A stretch of 64,000 bases of DNA from Falsihalocynthiibacter halioticoli (GCF_025802015.1 NZ_JAOYFC010000001.1:1512914-1576913), one strand, 5' to 3'. Numbered from the stretch's first letter, positions 19,289 to 28,020 are shown. Translations and numbers: made by a program. Notes: generated by a model not told the origin, from the sequence alone.

Positions 19289-20479
19289 ATGACGAACGCA
19301 CAAATTCCAACCGGAGCACCGGACAAGATGAAAGTGGCCGCGCTCATCGTCGCCGCTGGAAGCGGGAGCAGGATGGGCGGCGGATTGCCAAAGCAATTCC
19401 GCTTGCTGGCGGGACGACCTGTGCTGCTCCACACGGTTGAGATATTTGCAAGGCATCCGGATGTGGCATCGGTCACGGTTGTGCATGCCGCTGACACCGA
19501 AGAAACGACGCGGGATTGCCTTAACGATATAGAGAATGTCGGTTTTACAATCGGCGGTAAAAGCCGCGCAGCCTCTGTTGCGCTTGGGCTTACCGCTCTT
19601 CCATCGGGCACGACGCATGTGCTGATACATGACGGCGCACGCTGTTTGACCTGCCGTGCCGTGATCGACGGGGTTATCGCAGCACTAGCCGATTCAGACG
19701 CTGCTGCCCCTGCCCTTGCTGTCACCGATGCACTCTGGCGTGGAGAAGACGCACAGGTGACTGGCATGCAATCGCGCGACGGGCTTTTTCGCGCCCAGAC
19801 ACCACAGGGCTTTGCCCTTGCCCCTATCCGCGCAGCGCATGAAAACGGCACACACGAGGCTGCAGACGATGTAGAGCTGGCCCTTGGCCATGGTATTGAC
19901 GTCACCATCACCCAAGGGGATGAGGACAACATCAAGCTTACCTACCCGCAGGATTTCGCCCGCGCGGAACGCATACTTAAAGAAAGAGAACAAAGATCAA
20001 TGGACATTCGGCTTGGCAACGGATTTGACGTGCATCGATTTGGTGAGGGCAACCATGTGATCCTCTGTGGTGTTGAAATTCCGTTTGGTCGCGGGCTGCA
20101 AGGCCACTCCGATGCCGATGTAGGCATGCATGCGATCACTGATGCCATCTATGGTGCGCTTGGTCAGGGCGACATCGGACAGCACTTCCCGCCGAGCGAG
20201 GCACAGTGGAAAGGTGCAGCAAGCGACATTTTCCTAAAGCACGCCGTTGAGCTGGCACAAGACAGCGGCTTTGCCATTGGAAATGTCGATTGTACGCTGA
20301 TCTGCGAACAACCGAAAATCGGCCCCCGCGCGACAGCTATGCGCGCAAAACTTAGCGAAATCATGGGGTTGGACATTGAACGCATCAGCGTGAAAGCAAC
20401 AACCTCCGAACGCCTCGGCTTTACTGGCCGCGAAGAAGGGATCGCCGCGCTTGCCACGGCGACATTGGTGAAATCATGA
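19289..20479 (+). CDS. ispDF: Bifunctional IspD/IspF isoprenoid enzyme
   Basis: The 396-residue fusion carries two MEP-pathway enzymes. Residues about 14-230 are 2-C-methylerythritol 4-phosphate cytidylyltransferase (VAAGSGSRMGGGLPKQF, HDGARCLT). Residues about 238-396 are MECDP synthase (NGFDVHRFGEG, GHSDADVGMHAITDA, FPPSEAQWKG, ATTSERLGFTGREEG). The fusion is common in alphaproteobacteria. A start at 19328 (MKVAALIVAAG) is an alternative. The stop overlaps the pgpA start as ATGA, so the two are coupled. It is divergent from dusB across a 168-bp gap. Confidence 0.96.
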   Translation: MTNAQIPTGAPDKMKVAALIVAAGSGSRMGGGLPKQFRLLAGRPVLLHTVEIFARHPDVASVTVVHAADTEETTRDCLNDIENVGFTIGGKSRAASVALGLTALPSGTTHVLIHDGARCLTCRAVIDGVIAALADSDAAAPALAVTDALWRGEDAQVTGMQSRDGLFRAQTPQGFALAPIRAAHENGTHEAADDVELALGHGIDVTITQGDEDNIKLTYPQDFARAERILKEREQRSMDIRLGNGFDVHRFGEGNHVILCGVEIPFGRGLQGHSDADVGMHAITDAIYGALGQGDIGQHFPPSEAQWKGAASDIFLKHAVELAQDSGFAIGNVDCTLICEQPKIGPRATAMRAKLSEIMGLDIERISVKATTSERLGFTGREEGIAALATATLVKS

Positions 20480-20970
20480 CCGCAACGAAATTGATCGCAA
20501 CTTTCTTTGGCGCCGGACTTCTCAAGCCCGCCCCTGGCACATGGGGCAGCCTCGCCGCCCTACCCGCCGCTTATATTTTACACCTGATCGGTGGCTTTCC
20601 TGTGCTGGCTGTCGCGACCATTGCGGTGATCTTTGTTGGCATTTGGGCGACCAAACAGGAAACTGCGGGAAAAGCGGATCATGACCCAGGCGAGATCGTA
20701 ATTGATGAGGTCGCGGGCATGTGGATCGCGCTTTGGCCCGTGTCTTTTGGGGCTGGGTTTGCCGAAACCACGATGCTCGCGCTTTACCCCGGCATTATAG
20801 TGGCGTTTCTGGCGTTTCGCGCATTTGACATCACCAAACCCGGCCCTGTGGGATGGGCAGACCGCCGCAACGATGCCGTCGGTGTGATGCTTGACGATGT
20901 GATCGCTGGCGTGTTCGCAGCTCTTACCGTTGTTGCATTTGGGGTGATTTACCATATCGTATGGGTATGA
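20476..20970 (+). CDS. pgpA: Phosphatidylglycerophosphatase A
   Basis: The 164-residue membrane enzyme dephosphorylates phosphatidylglycerol-phosphate. Family motifs are KPAPGTWGSLAALPAAY near the N-terminus and HDPGEIVIDEVAGMWIAL near residue 70-88, plus GPVGWADRRNDAVGVMLDD. About four hydrophobic segments are visible. It is coupled to ispDF upstream and pncC downstream by ATGA overlaps, making a tight three-gene operon. Confidence 0.94.
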   Translation: MTATKLIATFFGAGLLKPAPGTWGSLAALPAAYILHLIGGFPVLAVATIAVIFVGIWATKQETAGKADHDPGEIVIDEVAGMWIALWPVSFGAGFAETTMLALYPGIIVAFLAFRAFDITKPGPVGWADRRNDAVGVMLDDVIAGVFAALTVVAFGVIYHIVWV

Positions 20971-21437
20971 GCCTTGCAGAGCGCCTCTTAACATTCAGCC
21001 TTCGTGCCAAAGTGGCGATTGCCACGGCTGAAAGCTGTACGGGCGGTATGGTCAGCGCGGCGATCACAGATGTGGCTGGAAGCTCGGCGATATTTGATCG
21101 CGGGTTTGTCACCTATACCAATGACGCAAAACAAGCGCTTCTTGGCGTTAAGGGCGCAACGCTCGACCGCGTTGGCGCAGTTTCCGAAGAAGTCGCCCAA
21201 GAGATGGCCGATGGCGCACTTGCAAACTCCAACGCCACGCTTGCGGTTTCAATCACAGGCATAGCAGGTCCGGGCGGAAGTGAGCACAAACCTGAGGGGC
21301 GCGTTTGTTTCGGTTTGGCGCAAGCGGGCCACCCGACCAAAACTGAAACCGTGGAGTTTGGTGCCATGGGGCGCGGCAATGTCCGTATCGCGGCCCGCGA
21401 TCATGCGCTTACGCTTCTCCTCAACGCCATTTCCTAA
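20967..21437 (+). CDS. pncC: CinA C-terminal-domain protein, nicotinamide-nucleotide amidohydrolase
   Basis: The 156-residue stand-alone CinA amidase domain deamidates nicotinamide mononucleotide in the pyridine-nucleotide salvage cycle. Catalytic serine lies in TAESCTGGMVSAAIT, and the GIAGPGG motif follows. The start at 20967 rather than 20961 gives an exact ATGA overlap with pgpA. The COG1058-type CinA N-terminal half is absent, which is normal for proteobacterial PncC. Confidence 0.92.
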   Translation: MSLAERLLTFSLRAKVAIATAESCTGGMVSAAITDVAGSSAIFDRGFVTYTNDAKQALLGVKGATLDRVGAVSEEVAQEMADGALANSNATLAVSITGIAGPGGSEHKPEGRVCFGLAQAGHPTKTETVEFGAMGRGNVRIAARDHALTLLLNAIS

Positions 21438-21464
21438 CTCGCACAACAAATAATCAAACGCGCC

Positions 21465-21492
21465 GCGAATTGCCTATTATTACGGCAATCGC
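21465..21492 (+). promoter_or_regulatory. Dyad in the amtB upstream region, candidate NtrC-type operator
   Basis: GCGAATTGCC and GGCAATCGC flank a 9-bp AT-rich spacer, giving TTGCC-N9-GGCAA about 105 bp before the amtB start. Its place upstream of an ammonium transporter, in a genome with a sigma-54-independent NtrC, makes it a candidate NtrC site. That is inference. Confidence 0.4.
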
Positions 21493-21597
21493 GTAACTGC
21501 CCGTTTTTTACACACCCATCACACCTATTGCCTCTTTTCACATCACTGATTGGACGCTTCATGCCTCTATCACGGAAAAAACCTATCGGAGGGGACG

Positions 21598-22773
21598 ATG
21601 AACGGGGCAGATACAGCTTGGATTATGATGGCCACGGCCTTGGTGTTGTTTATGACATTACCGGGGCTGGCGCTTTTTTACGGGGGGCTTGTGCGCGCCC
21701 GCAACGTGCTGAGCGTTTTCATGCACTGTTACGCCATTGCGTGCTTGATGAGCGTGCTTTGGCTTGTTGTTGGCTATTCCATCGCCTTCGGTGACGGAGG
21801 TGCGTATTGGGGCGGCTTGGGCAAAGCCTTCCTCTCAGGGGTCACAACCGAAAGCACATCCGGAACCCTACCCGAAGTCCTCTTCTTCGCATTTCAAATG
21901 ACATTTGCGATTATCACGCCTGCGCTGATCGTTGGGGCGTATGTCGAGCGGATCGGCTTTGCATATGTACTGACTTTCTCCGGCCTTTGGATGCTGCTTT
22001 GCTATGCGCCAGTTGTGCATTGGATCTGGGGCGGCGGCTTTCTTTCTGAGGGCGGCATCTTCGGCACAGGCGTCATGGATTTCGCAGGCGGTATCGTCGT
22101 GCACGAAACCGCTGGGATCGCGGCGCTTGTGCTGGCCGTCATGCTTGGGGCACGCAAGGTTCAGAACAAACCACCCCACTCGCCCGGCTTCGTTATGATC
22201 GGCGCGGCGATGCTCTGGGTTGGCTGGTTCGGCTTTAACGGCGGCTCGCAACTTGCCGCAGACGGTGGCGCAGCGATGGCGATCACAGTCACGCATCTTT
22301 CGGCGGCGGCCGCCAGCTTGACTTGGGCACTCTGGGAAAAGATCAAATACGGCACCGCGAGCCTTGTTGGCCTTGTTACCGGTACTATTGCGGGCCTTGC
22401 TTCGATCACACCTGCTTCGGGGTTTGTTGGACCGATCGAGGCACTGATCATCGGCGCGGTTGCGGGCATCCTGTGTCAGGAAGCTGTGAACCTGATCCGC
22501 AATGTTCTCAAGATCGACGACACGCTGGACGTGTTCGCGGTACACGGTGTTGGCGGCATCTTCGGCACCATCATGATTGCGGCGTTTGGCAAGGGCGAAT
22601 GGGTTGCACAACTTGGCGGGCTTGTGATTGTCGGGATATTCACGCTGGTCGTGACGGTTATCATTGCGAAAGTCGTTGGCTTTATCACGCCAATGCGGGT
22701 GAGCGCCGAAGCCGAAACCAACGGGCTTGATCTCGAAGCTCATGGCGAGCGGGCCTACGAATTTAACTCGTAG
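21598..22773 (+). CDS. amtB: Ammonium transporter AmtB
   Basis: The start at 21598 (MNGADTAWIMMATALVLFM) has GGAGGGG just upstream and removes a 16-residue artefactual extension. The 391-residue protein has about eleven membrane helices. The twin pore histidines are in APVVHWIWGGGF and DVFAVHGVGGIFGT, and FQMTFAIITPALIVGAYVERI is the signature region. It conducts ammonium under nitrogen limitation. The usual glnK partner is not adjacent, so PII must be encoded elsewhere. A terminator follows at once, so the gene is monocistronic. Confidence 0.96.
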   Translation: MNGADTAWIMMATALVLFMTLPGLALFYGGLVRARNVLSVFMHCYAIACLMSVLWLVVGYSIAFGDGGAYWGGLGKAFLSGVTTESTSGTLPEVLFFAFQMTFAIITPALIVGAYVERIGFAYVLTFSGLWMLLCYAPVVHWIWGGGFLSEGGIFGTGVMDFAGGIVVHETAGIAALVLAVMLGARKVQNKPPHSPGFVMIGAAMLWVGWFGFNGGSQLAADGGAAMAITVTHLSAAAASLTWALWEKIKYGTASLVGLVTGTIAGLASITPASGFVGPIEALIIGAVAGILCQEAVNLIRNVLKIDDTLDVFAVHGVGGIFGTIMIAAFGKGEWVAQLGGLVIVGIFTLVVTVIIAKVVGFITPMRVSAEAETNGLDLEAHGERAYEFNS

Positions 22774-22797
22774 GTTTATCACTGCTTACAAAATGAA

Positions 22798-22824
22798 GGC
22801 CGCTCCAAATCGGGGCGGCCTTTT
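22798..22824 (+). terminator. Rho-independent terminator of amtB
   Basis: GGCCGCTCC pairs with GGGGCGGCC (nine pairs, one G-T) around a 5-nt loop and is followed by TTTT. Confidence 0.85.
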
Positions 22825-22850
22825 CTATTCTCCGACAGGAAGCCGCGATT

Positions 22851-23003
22851 TCAACCCGAAGTGAACATTCCGACCACTGCCAGCAACAGGATTGCGGTTA
22901 GTATGAGCCAGACAAATTTGAAAACAAGCCGGATCAAAACGCGGTAATAGCCAAGCAAAACAAACAAGATCACCGCGATGATAAGTATGGCCATGGGCGT
23001 CAT
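22851..23003 (-). CDS. 50-residue two-helix membrane protein
   Basis: The frame starts with ATG at 23003 preceded by GAGGGG and ends at 22851. Translation gives a 50-residue, almost entirely hydrophobic protein with two membrane segments (MAILIIAVILFVLLGYY and VWLILTAILLLAVVGMF) joined by a positively charged turn, RVLIRLVFKF. It lies 37 bp downstream of the RatA-like gene on the same strand and is probably cotranscribed. I do not recognise a family. Confidence 0.6.
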   Translation of the reverse strand: MTPMAILIIAVILFVLLGYYRVLIRLVFKFVWLILTAILLLAVVGMFTSG

Positions 23004-23040
23004 ACGATGCGCCCCTCACGACTGTTCGCGTAGATGGGCC

Positions 23041-23487
23041 TCATCCGTAGAGCTTCTTGGCGCGCGATTCAAAAGCACGCACAATCATCATCATCGCTTC
23101 GTTAAACACAACGCCAATGAGCTTTTGTAGGATTTTGCTTTTGAACTCGAAATCCACAAAGAACGAAACCTCGCAGCCACCCTTCTCCAGATCTCGCATT
23201 TTCCAATGGCTCTTGAGGTATTTGAATGGTCCGTCAAGGTATTCGGTCTCGATCAACCGCCGCTCCGGATAAAGACGCACGCGGCTACCGAAGCGCTCAC
23301 GGAAAACTTTGAAACTGATCACCAGATCAGCCAGCATTTCGTCTCCGCCCTCAATTGGGGTCACAGACCGAATTCGCGCCCCTGCGCACCATGGCAAAAA
23401 CTGGGGATAGGCCCCGACATCCGCAACGAGGTCATAGATCTGCTCTGCCGTATAAGGAAGTGTGCGGGTCTCTTGGTGCGTGGGCAT
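23041..23487 (-). CDS. RatA/Coq10-type START-like lipid-binding protein
   Basis: The 148-residue protein begins MPTHQETRTLPYTAEQIYDLVADV and continues with YPQFLPWCAGARI, the hallmark of the Coq10/RatA family. It ends with VFNEAMMMIVRAFESRAKKLYG. Coq10 homologues bind ubiquinone and aid its delivery to the respiratory chain. The 'RatA toxin' name comes from E. coli and is probably not apt here. It is divergent from hpt over 80 bp and leads a short operon with the 50-residue membrane protein. Confidence 0.92.
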   Translation of the reverse strand: MPTHQETRTLPYTAEQIYDLVADVGAYPQFLPWCAGARIRSVTPIEGGDEMLADLVISFKVFRERFGSRVRLYPERRLIETEYLDGPFKYLKSHWKMRDLEKGGCEVSFFVDFEFKSKILQKLIGVVFNEAMMMIVRAFESRAKKLYG

Positions 23488-23567
23488 ATCGGGTTAAACT
23501 ATCTCAATTATTCATAGCAATGGCCCTCCATTTCGTGTACTCCGCGCCTAAATGCAAGGGGAGAACC

Positions 23568-24110
23568 ATGCCAACGCGTCCTTATGTCATCGATCAGATG
23601 ATCACCGCCAAGTCTATCGCCGCACGGATCGAGGAGTTGTCTCGCGAGATCGAGCGTGAATTTTCCAAGACAGACAAGCTTGTTGTCGTTGGGCTTTTGC
23701 GCGGCTCATTTGTCTTCATTGCGGATATCGTGCGGGAACTTGATTTGCCTGTTGAAGTCGATTTCCTCGAGGCTTCGTCTTATGGTGACGGTACGGAAAG
23801 CAGCCGCGAAGTGCGCATCCTGAAAGACCTGCGCGGTGCCATTGAAGGCCGTGATGTTCTGGTTGTTGAGGACATTGTGGACACAGGCCATACGCTCACC
23901 CATGTGACGCATCTTTTGAACTCCCGAAATCCTGCAAAGCTCAAGACGATTTGCCTGCTCGACAAGCCATCGCGCCGTGAGGTTGACATCAAATCCGACT
24001 GGACCGGATTTGAAATTCCGGACGAATTCGTCGTAGGTTACGGCATTGATTTTGCACAAAGAAACCGCAACCTCCCCTATATCGGCAAGGTGCGCTTTAC
24101 CGAAGAATGA
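23568..24110 (+). CDS. hpt: Hypoxanthine phosphoribosyltransferase
   Basis: The 180-residue purine-salvage enzyme makes IMP/GMP from hypoxanthine/guanine and PRPP. The PRPP-binding motif VLVVEDIVDTGHTL is clear, with GLLRGSFVFIADI and the C-terminal FVVGYGIDFAQRNRNLPYIG. The ATG at 23568 follows AAGGGGAG and matches the family N-terminus; the longer frame overlaps the divergent gene and is rejected. The stop overlaps the next small gene as ATGA. Confidence 0.94.
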   Translation: MPTRPYVIDQMITAKSIAARIEELSREIEREFSKTDKLVVVGLLRGSFVFIADIVRELDLPVEVDFLEASSYGDGTESSREVRILKDLRGAIEGRDVLVVEDIVDTGHTLTHVTHLLNSRNPAKLKTICLLDKPSRREVDIKSDWTGFEIPDEFVVGYGIDFAQRNRNLPYIGKVRFTEE

Positions 24111-24292
24111 GCCTTAATCCGCGCCACTTACTACGCATGTCGCGCTGGAGCCGCAGACCGCCTTCCACGCGGCGCGTGATACTCGTTTTTGGTGTGGTGC
24201 TCCTGTGTTTGGCCTTGTCTGGATTGGAGCGGTTTGTCGGCATTCCCGAGGGCTTGCAGCGCGAGCCAAACCCCAAAATTCGCATCGAATAG
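24107..24292 (+). CDS. 61-residue single-pass membrane protein coupled to hpt
   Basis: The ATG overlaps the hpt stop as ATGA, the arrangement used throughout this window for real gene pairs. The product has an arginine-rich N-terminus (RMSRWSRRPPSTRR), one hydrophobic helix (VILVFGVVLLCLALSGL) and a short periplasmic tail, in line with the positive-inside rule. Function and family are unknown to me. Confidence 0.65.
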   Translation: MSLNPRHLLRMSRWSRRPPSTRRVILVFGVVLLCLALSGLERFVGIPEGLQREPNPKIRIE

Positions 24293-24415
24293 CTCTGTAT
24301 CGGTTCTGCAACAAGGTTTTGGTAATGTTTCGCGGTCTATAGGTACAAGACCGCTTTGCAAGTATCGAAGTTGGTAGTTGAGTATCGAGTAAGAATACAT
24401 TTGTTAGGAAGAATT

Positions 24416-25357
24416 ATGGCTAAGCGCAGTTTGTTTTGTGCGTTCGTTGCCAGCGTTGCGGCCACACAAGTCGCCGCAGAAGTCAGCGCGCCAAACGGAA
24501 TATATATCCGCGGTGACGTGGGGCTTGAACGGTTTTCTGTTTTTGGAGACAGCGAAACGACCTTCTCCGGCCGTCTTGATTTTGGGATTAGCCCGGATCA
24601 ACATTCCTCTAATCTCGGCCCCTTCGGTTTACATTTCGCAATAGAAGGCCTTGATGGCCCGGGCGGAGATGATCCTAAAGCGTTTTATGCTGCAGTGAGT
24701 TATACAGGTGACTTTGGTCGCTTTTCGATTGGGGCGCCGCGTCCGGTAACCGACGAGGGCTATTTTGACACGCACCTCTTCCTAGGCAGCACATGGCTTG
24801 ATTTTGAGCTTGGACAATTAACACGCTCTTGGGTTTCCAACGCTTATTTGTTTTCAAATTCAGATGATCGCCCGATTGGCGCCCGCTGGGACGGGCAGTT
24901 TTCCAACACCAAAGTCGGCATTTCCTACAACCAAATGGACGACCTTGATCTAAGGGATTGGAATCTTGCCGTTCGCCACGATTTCCCAGTAAGCGATCAG
25001 GGTTATCAATTCGCTGTATATGGCGGCCTTGAGTGGACCACACTTCAGGACTATGACCAGTTCCTCTATCGCATCGGTATCGAGGCACATTCGACAGAGT
25101 TCAACGCAGGGCTTCGCTGGGATCGACTGGAATCGCCCTTTGAAAATACGATCACGGCCTATGCCGATTATAACATCGTACGTAATGCCTCGGTTGGCGT
25201 TGACCTTATGTATAGCGACGGCTTTTCCGGCGAATTGGTCTATGGCCTAAATGGCAAGTATCGGTTTTTTAACGATGGATGGCTCAACGTCTTTATTGGC
25301 AGCAATGTCCATAACACAGACTATTTCTACGGTGCCGGGCTTGGGCAACATTTCTAG
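24416..25357 (+). CDS. Outer-membrane beta-barrel (porin-like) protein
   Basis: The start at 24416 (MAKRSLFCAFVASVAATQVAAE) follows AGGAAG and yields a classical signal peptide cleaved after AAAE-type residues near 22. The 313-residue protein alternates hydrophobic and polar residues in many aromatic-bounded strands and ends in phenylalanine (GAGLGQHF), the C-terminal signal for BAM-dependent insertion. No specific porin family is recognised. It is monocistronic and ends at a strong terminator. Confidence 0.75.
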   Translation: MAKRSLFCAFVASVAATQVAAEVSAPNGIYIRGDVGLERFSVFGDSETTFSGRLDFGISPDQHSSNLGPFGLHFAIEGLDGPGGDDPKAFYAAVSYTGDFGRFSIGAPRPVTDEGYFDTHLFLGSTWLDFELGQLTRSWVSNAYLFSNSDDRPIGARWDGQFSNTKVGISYNQMDDLDLRDWNLAVRHDFPVSDQGYQFAVYGGLEWTTLQDYDQFLYRIGIEAHSTEFNAGLRWDRLESPFENTITAYADYNIVRNASVGVDLMYSDGFSGELVYGLNGKYRFFNDGWLNVFIGSNVHNTDYFYGAGLGQHF

Positions 25358-25398
25358 CTGATATCGTAGCTGTTCGTAGAACAGGTTACACAAAACCA

Positions 25399-25429
25399 AA
25401 AGCGCTCCGAACACATGTCGGAGCGCTTT
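25399..25429. terminator. Bidirectional terminator between porin-like gene and lipA
   Basis: AAAGCGCTCCGA and TCGGAGCGCTTT form a perfect 12-bp stem around a 7-nt loop, with T-rich flanks on both strands, between convergent genes. Confidence 0.88.
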
Positions 25430-25453
25430 CATAAATTGTTAGTTCATATTTTG

Positions 25454-26410
25454 TTAGGCTTTTGTCGCGAACTTTGCTTCGCGGGCTGCCCGCAATTGCG
25501 CGAAGTCGTCGCCAGCATGGTATGAACTGCGCGTCAGTGGCGTCGCAGAGACCATGAGGAAACCTTTGCCATAGGCGGCCTTCTCATAGGTCTTGAACTC
25601 CTCAGGTGTTACAAACCGATCAACGGCATGGTGTTTGGGCGTCGGTTGGAGATACTGCCCGATCGTCAAGAAATCGATATCTGCAGCGCGCATGTCTTCC
25701 ATCACTTGCATCACAGCTTGTTTGTCTTCGCCAAGACCAACCATAATGCCGGACTTCGTAAACATCGTCGGGTCCATCTCTTTGACGCGCTGCAAAAGAC
25801 GCAAGCTGTGGAAATAGCGCGCACCTGGGCGCACCTCTGGATAGAGGCCGGGAACCGTTTCGAGGTTATGGTTGAAAACGTCAGGCCGCGCTTCGACGAC
25901 AATCTCAAGCACCTTAGGATCGCATCGAATAAAGTCCGGCGTCAAAATCTCGATAGTCGTATTCGGGGATTGCTGGCGAATGGCTCTAATCGTCTGAGCA
26001 AAATGCTCTGCTCCGCCGTCCTCAACATCGTCGCGATCAACCGAGGTGATCACCACGTGGTTCAATCCGAGCTTCTTGACTGCAGCAGCAACGCGACCAG
26101 GCTCAAACGGGTCAAGGTCTTCGGGCGGCTTACCGGTTGCAATATTGCAGAACGTACAGGCCCGAGTACAGACCTCACCCATGATCATCATCGTGGCATG
26201 GCCTTGCGACCAGCATTCACCAACGTTCGGACAGCCTGCTTCTTCACAAACCGTCGTCAGCGCATTGTCCCGCATGATCTTGTGGGTCTCGGCATAGCCT
26301 TTGCCGCCCGGCGCTTTTACCCGAATCCAACTTGGTTTCTTAGGTTGAGCGTTATCAGGGTTCTTGGCTTTCTCTGGATGGCGCTGGGCCGGAATCTTGA
26401 GATCACGCAT
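25454..26410 (-). CDS. lipA: Lipoyl synthase
   Basis: The 318-residue radical-SAM enzyme inserts two sulfurs into octanoyl-lipoyl domains. Both [4Fe-4S] clusters are visible: auxiliary CEEAGCPNVGEC and radical-SAM CTRACTFC. The C-terminal segment LTRSSYHAGDDFAQLR carries the conserved RSSYHA motif. The start has AGGAGA upstream. It is monocistronic, with a 299-bp non-coding region upstream. Confidence 0.97.
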   Translation of the reverse strand: MRDLKIPAQRHPEKAKNPDNAQPKKPSWIRVKAPGGKGYAETHKIMRDNALTTVCEEAGCPNVGECWSQGHATMMIMGEVCTRACTFCNIATGKPPEDLDPFEPGRVAAAVKKLGLNHVVITSVDRDDVEDGGAEHFAQTIRAIRQQSPNTTIEILTPDFIRCDPKVLEIVVEARPDVFNHNLETVPGLYPEVRPGARYFHSLRLLQRVKEMDPTMFTKSGIMVGLGEDKQAVMQVMEDMRAADIDFLTIGQYLQPTPKHHAVDRFVTPEEFKTYEKAAYGKGFLMVSATPLTRSSYHAGDDFAQLRAAREAKFATKA

Positions 26411-26709
26411 GATTTCTCCTCACAATTTGCCCGTGTATAACGGTTTTTTGTCGGGAATGGGAAGCGTTTGAATCGTCGCGGTGAGCAGCTATGCAGCAAA
26501 CTCAACGCTGCGCATATGAGGAAAATCAGTATAGCCCCAAGCCCGTCGTGGATTCGGGCTTCGAGCAATCCTCCTAAGGAGGGAAAAAACGCGGGGCAAT
26601 CTAAGCAAATTCAAGCGCTTTGACGCTGCCCCACTCGCAAAATCTTTTGTGCGTGGCCTGTTACGTAAAGCAGGTCAGCATCCACTTATTGGCCCACATC
26701 CGAATGGAC
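26411..26709. other. Non-coding interval between lipA and the DUF6456 gene
   Basis: No convincing gene is seen. It holds the lipA promoter region and, from about 26540, several hairpins: AGCCCG/CGGGCT, the palindrome CCTCCTAAGGAGG (26570-26582) and the terminator listed separately. Confidence 0.5.
26584..26632 (-). terminator. Terminator downstream of the DUF6456 gene (possible sRNA end)
   Basis: On the minus strand GGGGCA pairs with TGCCCC around a folded 28-nt interior (AAGC/GCTT) and is followed by GCGTTTTTT. It lies about 80 bp beyond the DUF6456 stop. It could end that mRNA or a short RNA made from its 3' region. Confidence 0.55.
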
Positions 26710-27813
26710 TTAGCCAATCAGCGGACCGTGCTCGCCATAACGGTGCTTGTAGTAGGCAGCTAATCGCGACAATGCGATCCGTAGGATGACTTTTCCACTT
26801 CGGGCGCACCACCCCATTTCCTTTTCTGCCGCTTCAAGCCCCTCAAGCTTGCAAACACAGCGCAGGACCACGTCACCGAGGTCTTGTCCGAGTTCTCTGA
26901 GCGCATCGCGCGCACGCTCGTGTGCTTCTTTGTGCTTTGAATTGGCAAAGGGAATTATAGGGTTGTCGTTCGCATACGCCCCTTCGTAGATGTAGTTTTC
27001 CCAGATATCATCACATTGATACCCAAGCTGCGCGAGTTCGAAATCCTCCCGAATCCGTTCGCCCGCTGCTATCATCTCGTCCGTCAAAAGCGGGTTACCA
27101 TCCGGATCACGGCGGCGGGACAACATCGTTAATGGGGTTTCCGCAAGGTTTGTTTTGCGTAAGTTGACCTCAATCGCGCGACTGGACGGCGCAGGGGAAA
27201 ATGCGGCTTGGCTTTCGGCGAACCCAACAGGTGTCGTCATAGGCGACACGCCACCGCATTTCAGAAATGCACGGCCTTGGGGTGTGATCTCATAGAGCGT
27301 GACTTTGCCGGATTTTACACAATTTATCCAGTCATTTAGCGCCATAACTTCAGCCACACTACGGTGCAATATTGCTGTGCGCGTGGATTGCCCACTTGGC
27401 AAATCGCGCAGAACAACCGCCTGCTCCATTTCTTCCCCCACAAGCAAGCGCGAGCCTAGTTCACAAAGTCGCTTAAGAATCCGCCGCGCCTCTTGTACAA
27501 GCTCTTGATCCTCTTCAGTTGGTGTTTCGGGGCGCGCTGGCAAAACGATTTTTTTGGCCGTTTCGATATCCTCCGGCGGCTGAAAATGACTTTTGCCCAA
27601 GCGCTTCAAACCAAGATCTACGAGCAAGTCATCGCGACGTGATTCAAATTTATGAATTTGCCGCATTACCGTTGATGCATGGCACCCGACCGCCCGTGCA
27701 ACAGCCCGAATAGACAACCCCGTCTCTGTATGAAGCAGGTACCGCTCGGCAGTTTGCGGCACCCAGTGTGGCAACGGATCCTGATGCAAACAGGTATCCA
27801 TAACATCCCCCAT
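26710..27813 (-). CDS. DUF6456-domain protein with N-terminal helix-turn-helix
   Basis: The 367-residue protein has an HTH near residue 30-55 (LSIRAVARAVGCHASTVMRQIHKFE), a central helical region, and the C-terminal DUF6456 domain (ETPLTMLSRRRDPDGNPLLT, then AAGERIREDFELAQLG). Such proteins are seen mainly in Rhodobacterales and are presumed DNA-binding regulators; the target is unknown. The start has AAGGAG upstream. It is divergent from the DUF6477 gene across 207 bp, so the pair may share control. Confidence 0.82.
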   Translation of the reverse strand: MGDVMDTCLHQDPLPHWVPQTAERYLLHTETGLSIRAVARAVGCHASTVMRQIHKFESRRDDLLVDLGLKRLGKSHFQPPEDIETAKKIVLPARPETPTEEDQELVQEARRILKRLCELGSRLLVGEEMEQAVVLRDLPSGQSTRTAILHRSVAEVMALNDWINCVKSGKVTLYEITPQGRAFLKCGGVSPMTTPVGFAESQAAFSPAPSSRAIEVNLRKTNLAETPLTMLSRRRDPDGNPLLTDEMIAAGERIREDFELAQLGYQCDDIWENYIYEGAYANDNPIIPFANSKHKEAHERARDALRELGQDLGDVVLRCVCKLEGLEAAEKEMGWCARSGKVILRIALSRLAAYYKHRYGEHGPLIG

Positions 27814-28020
27814 GAAGAGTCTCCTTGTTGTGGTTTTGGATTGAAGTACGCGAGCAAACCGAAATACACATGGTTACCCAAAGGTTAAAAAATACCAGTT
27901 TCGCTATCCTTGGGTTTAATTACTAAACAATCCGTAAACACGCGTACGGCGAGTCAAATTACGCGCAACACACGCATAGGTTGTGTTTGATTAAAGCATC
28001 CAAGAAACACCGGAGGCTTT

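Noticed and set aside
21868..22782. 304-residue minus-strand frame rich in Arg, Asp and His
   Set aside because: It is the antisense shadow of amtB; its composition reflects the complement of membrane codons.
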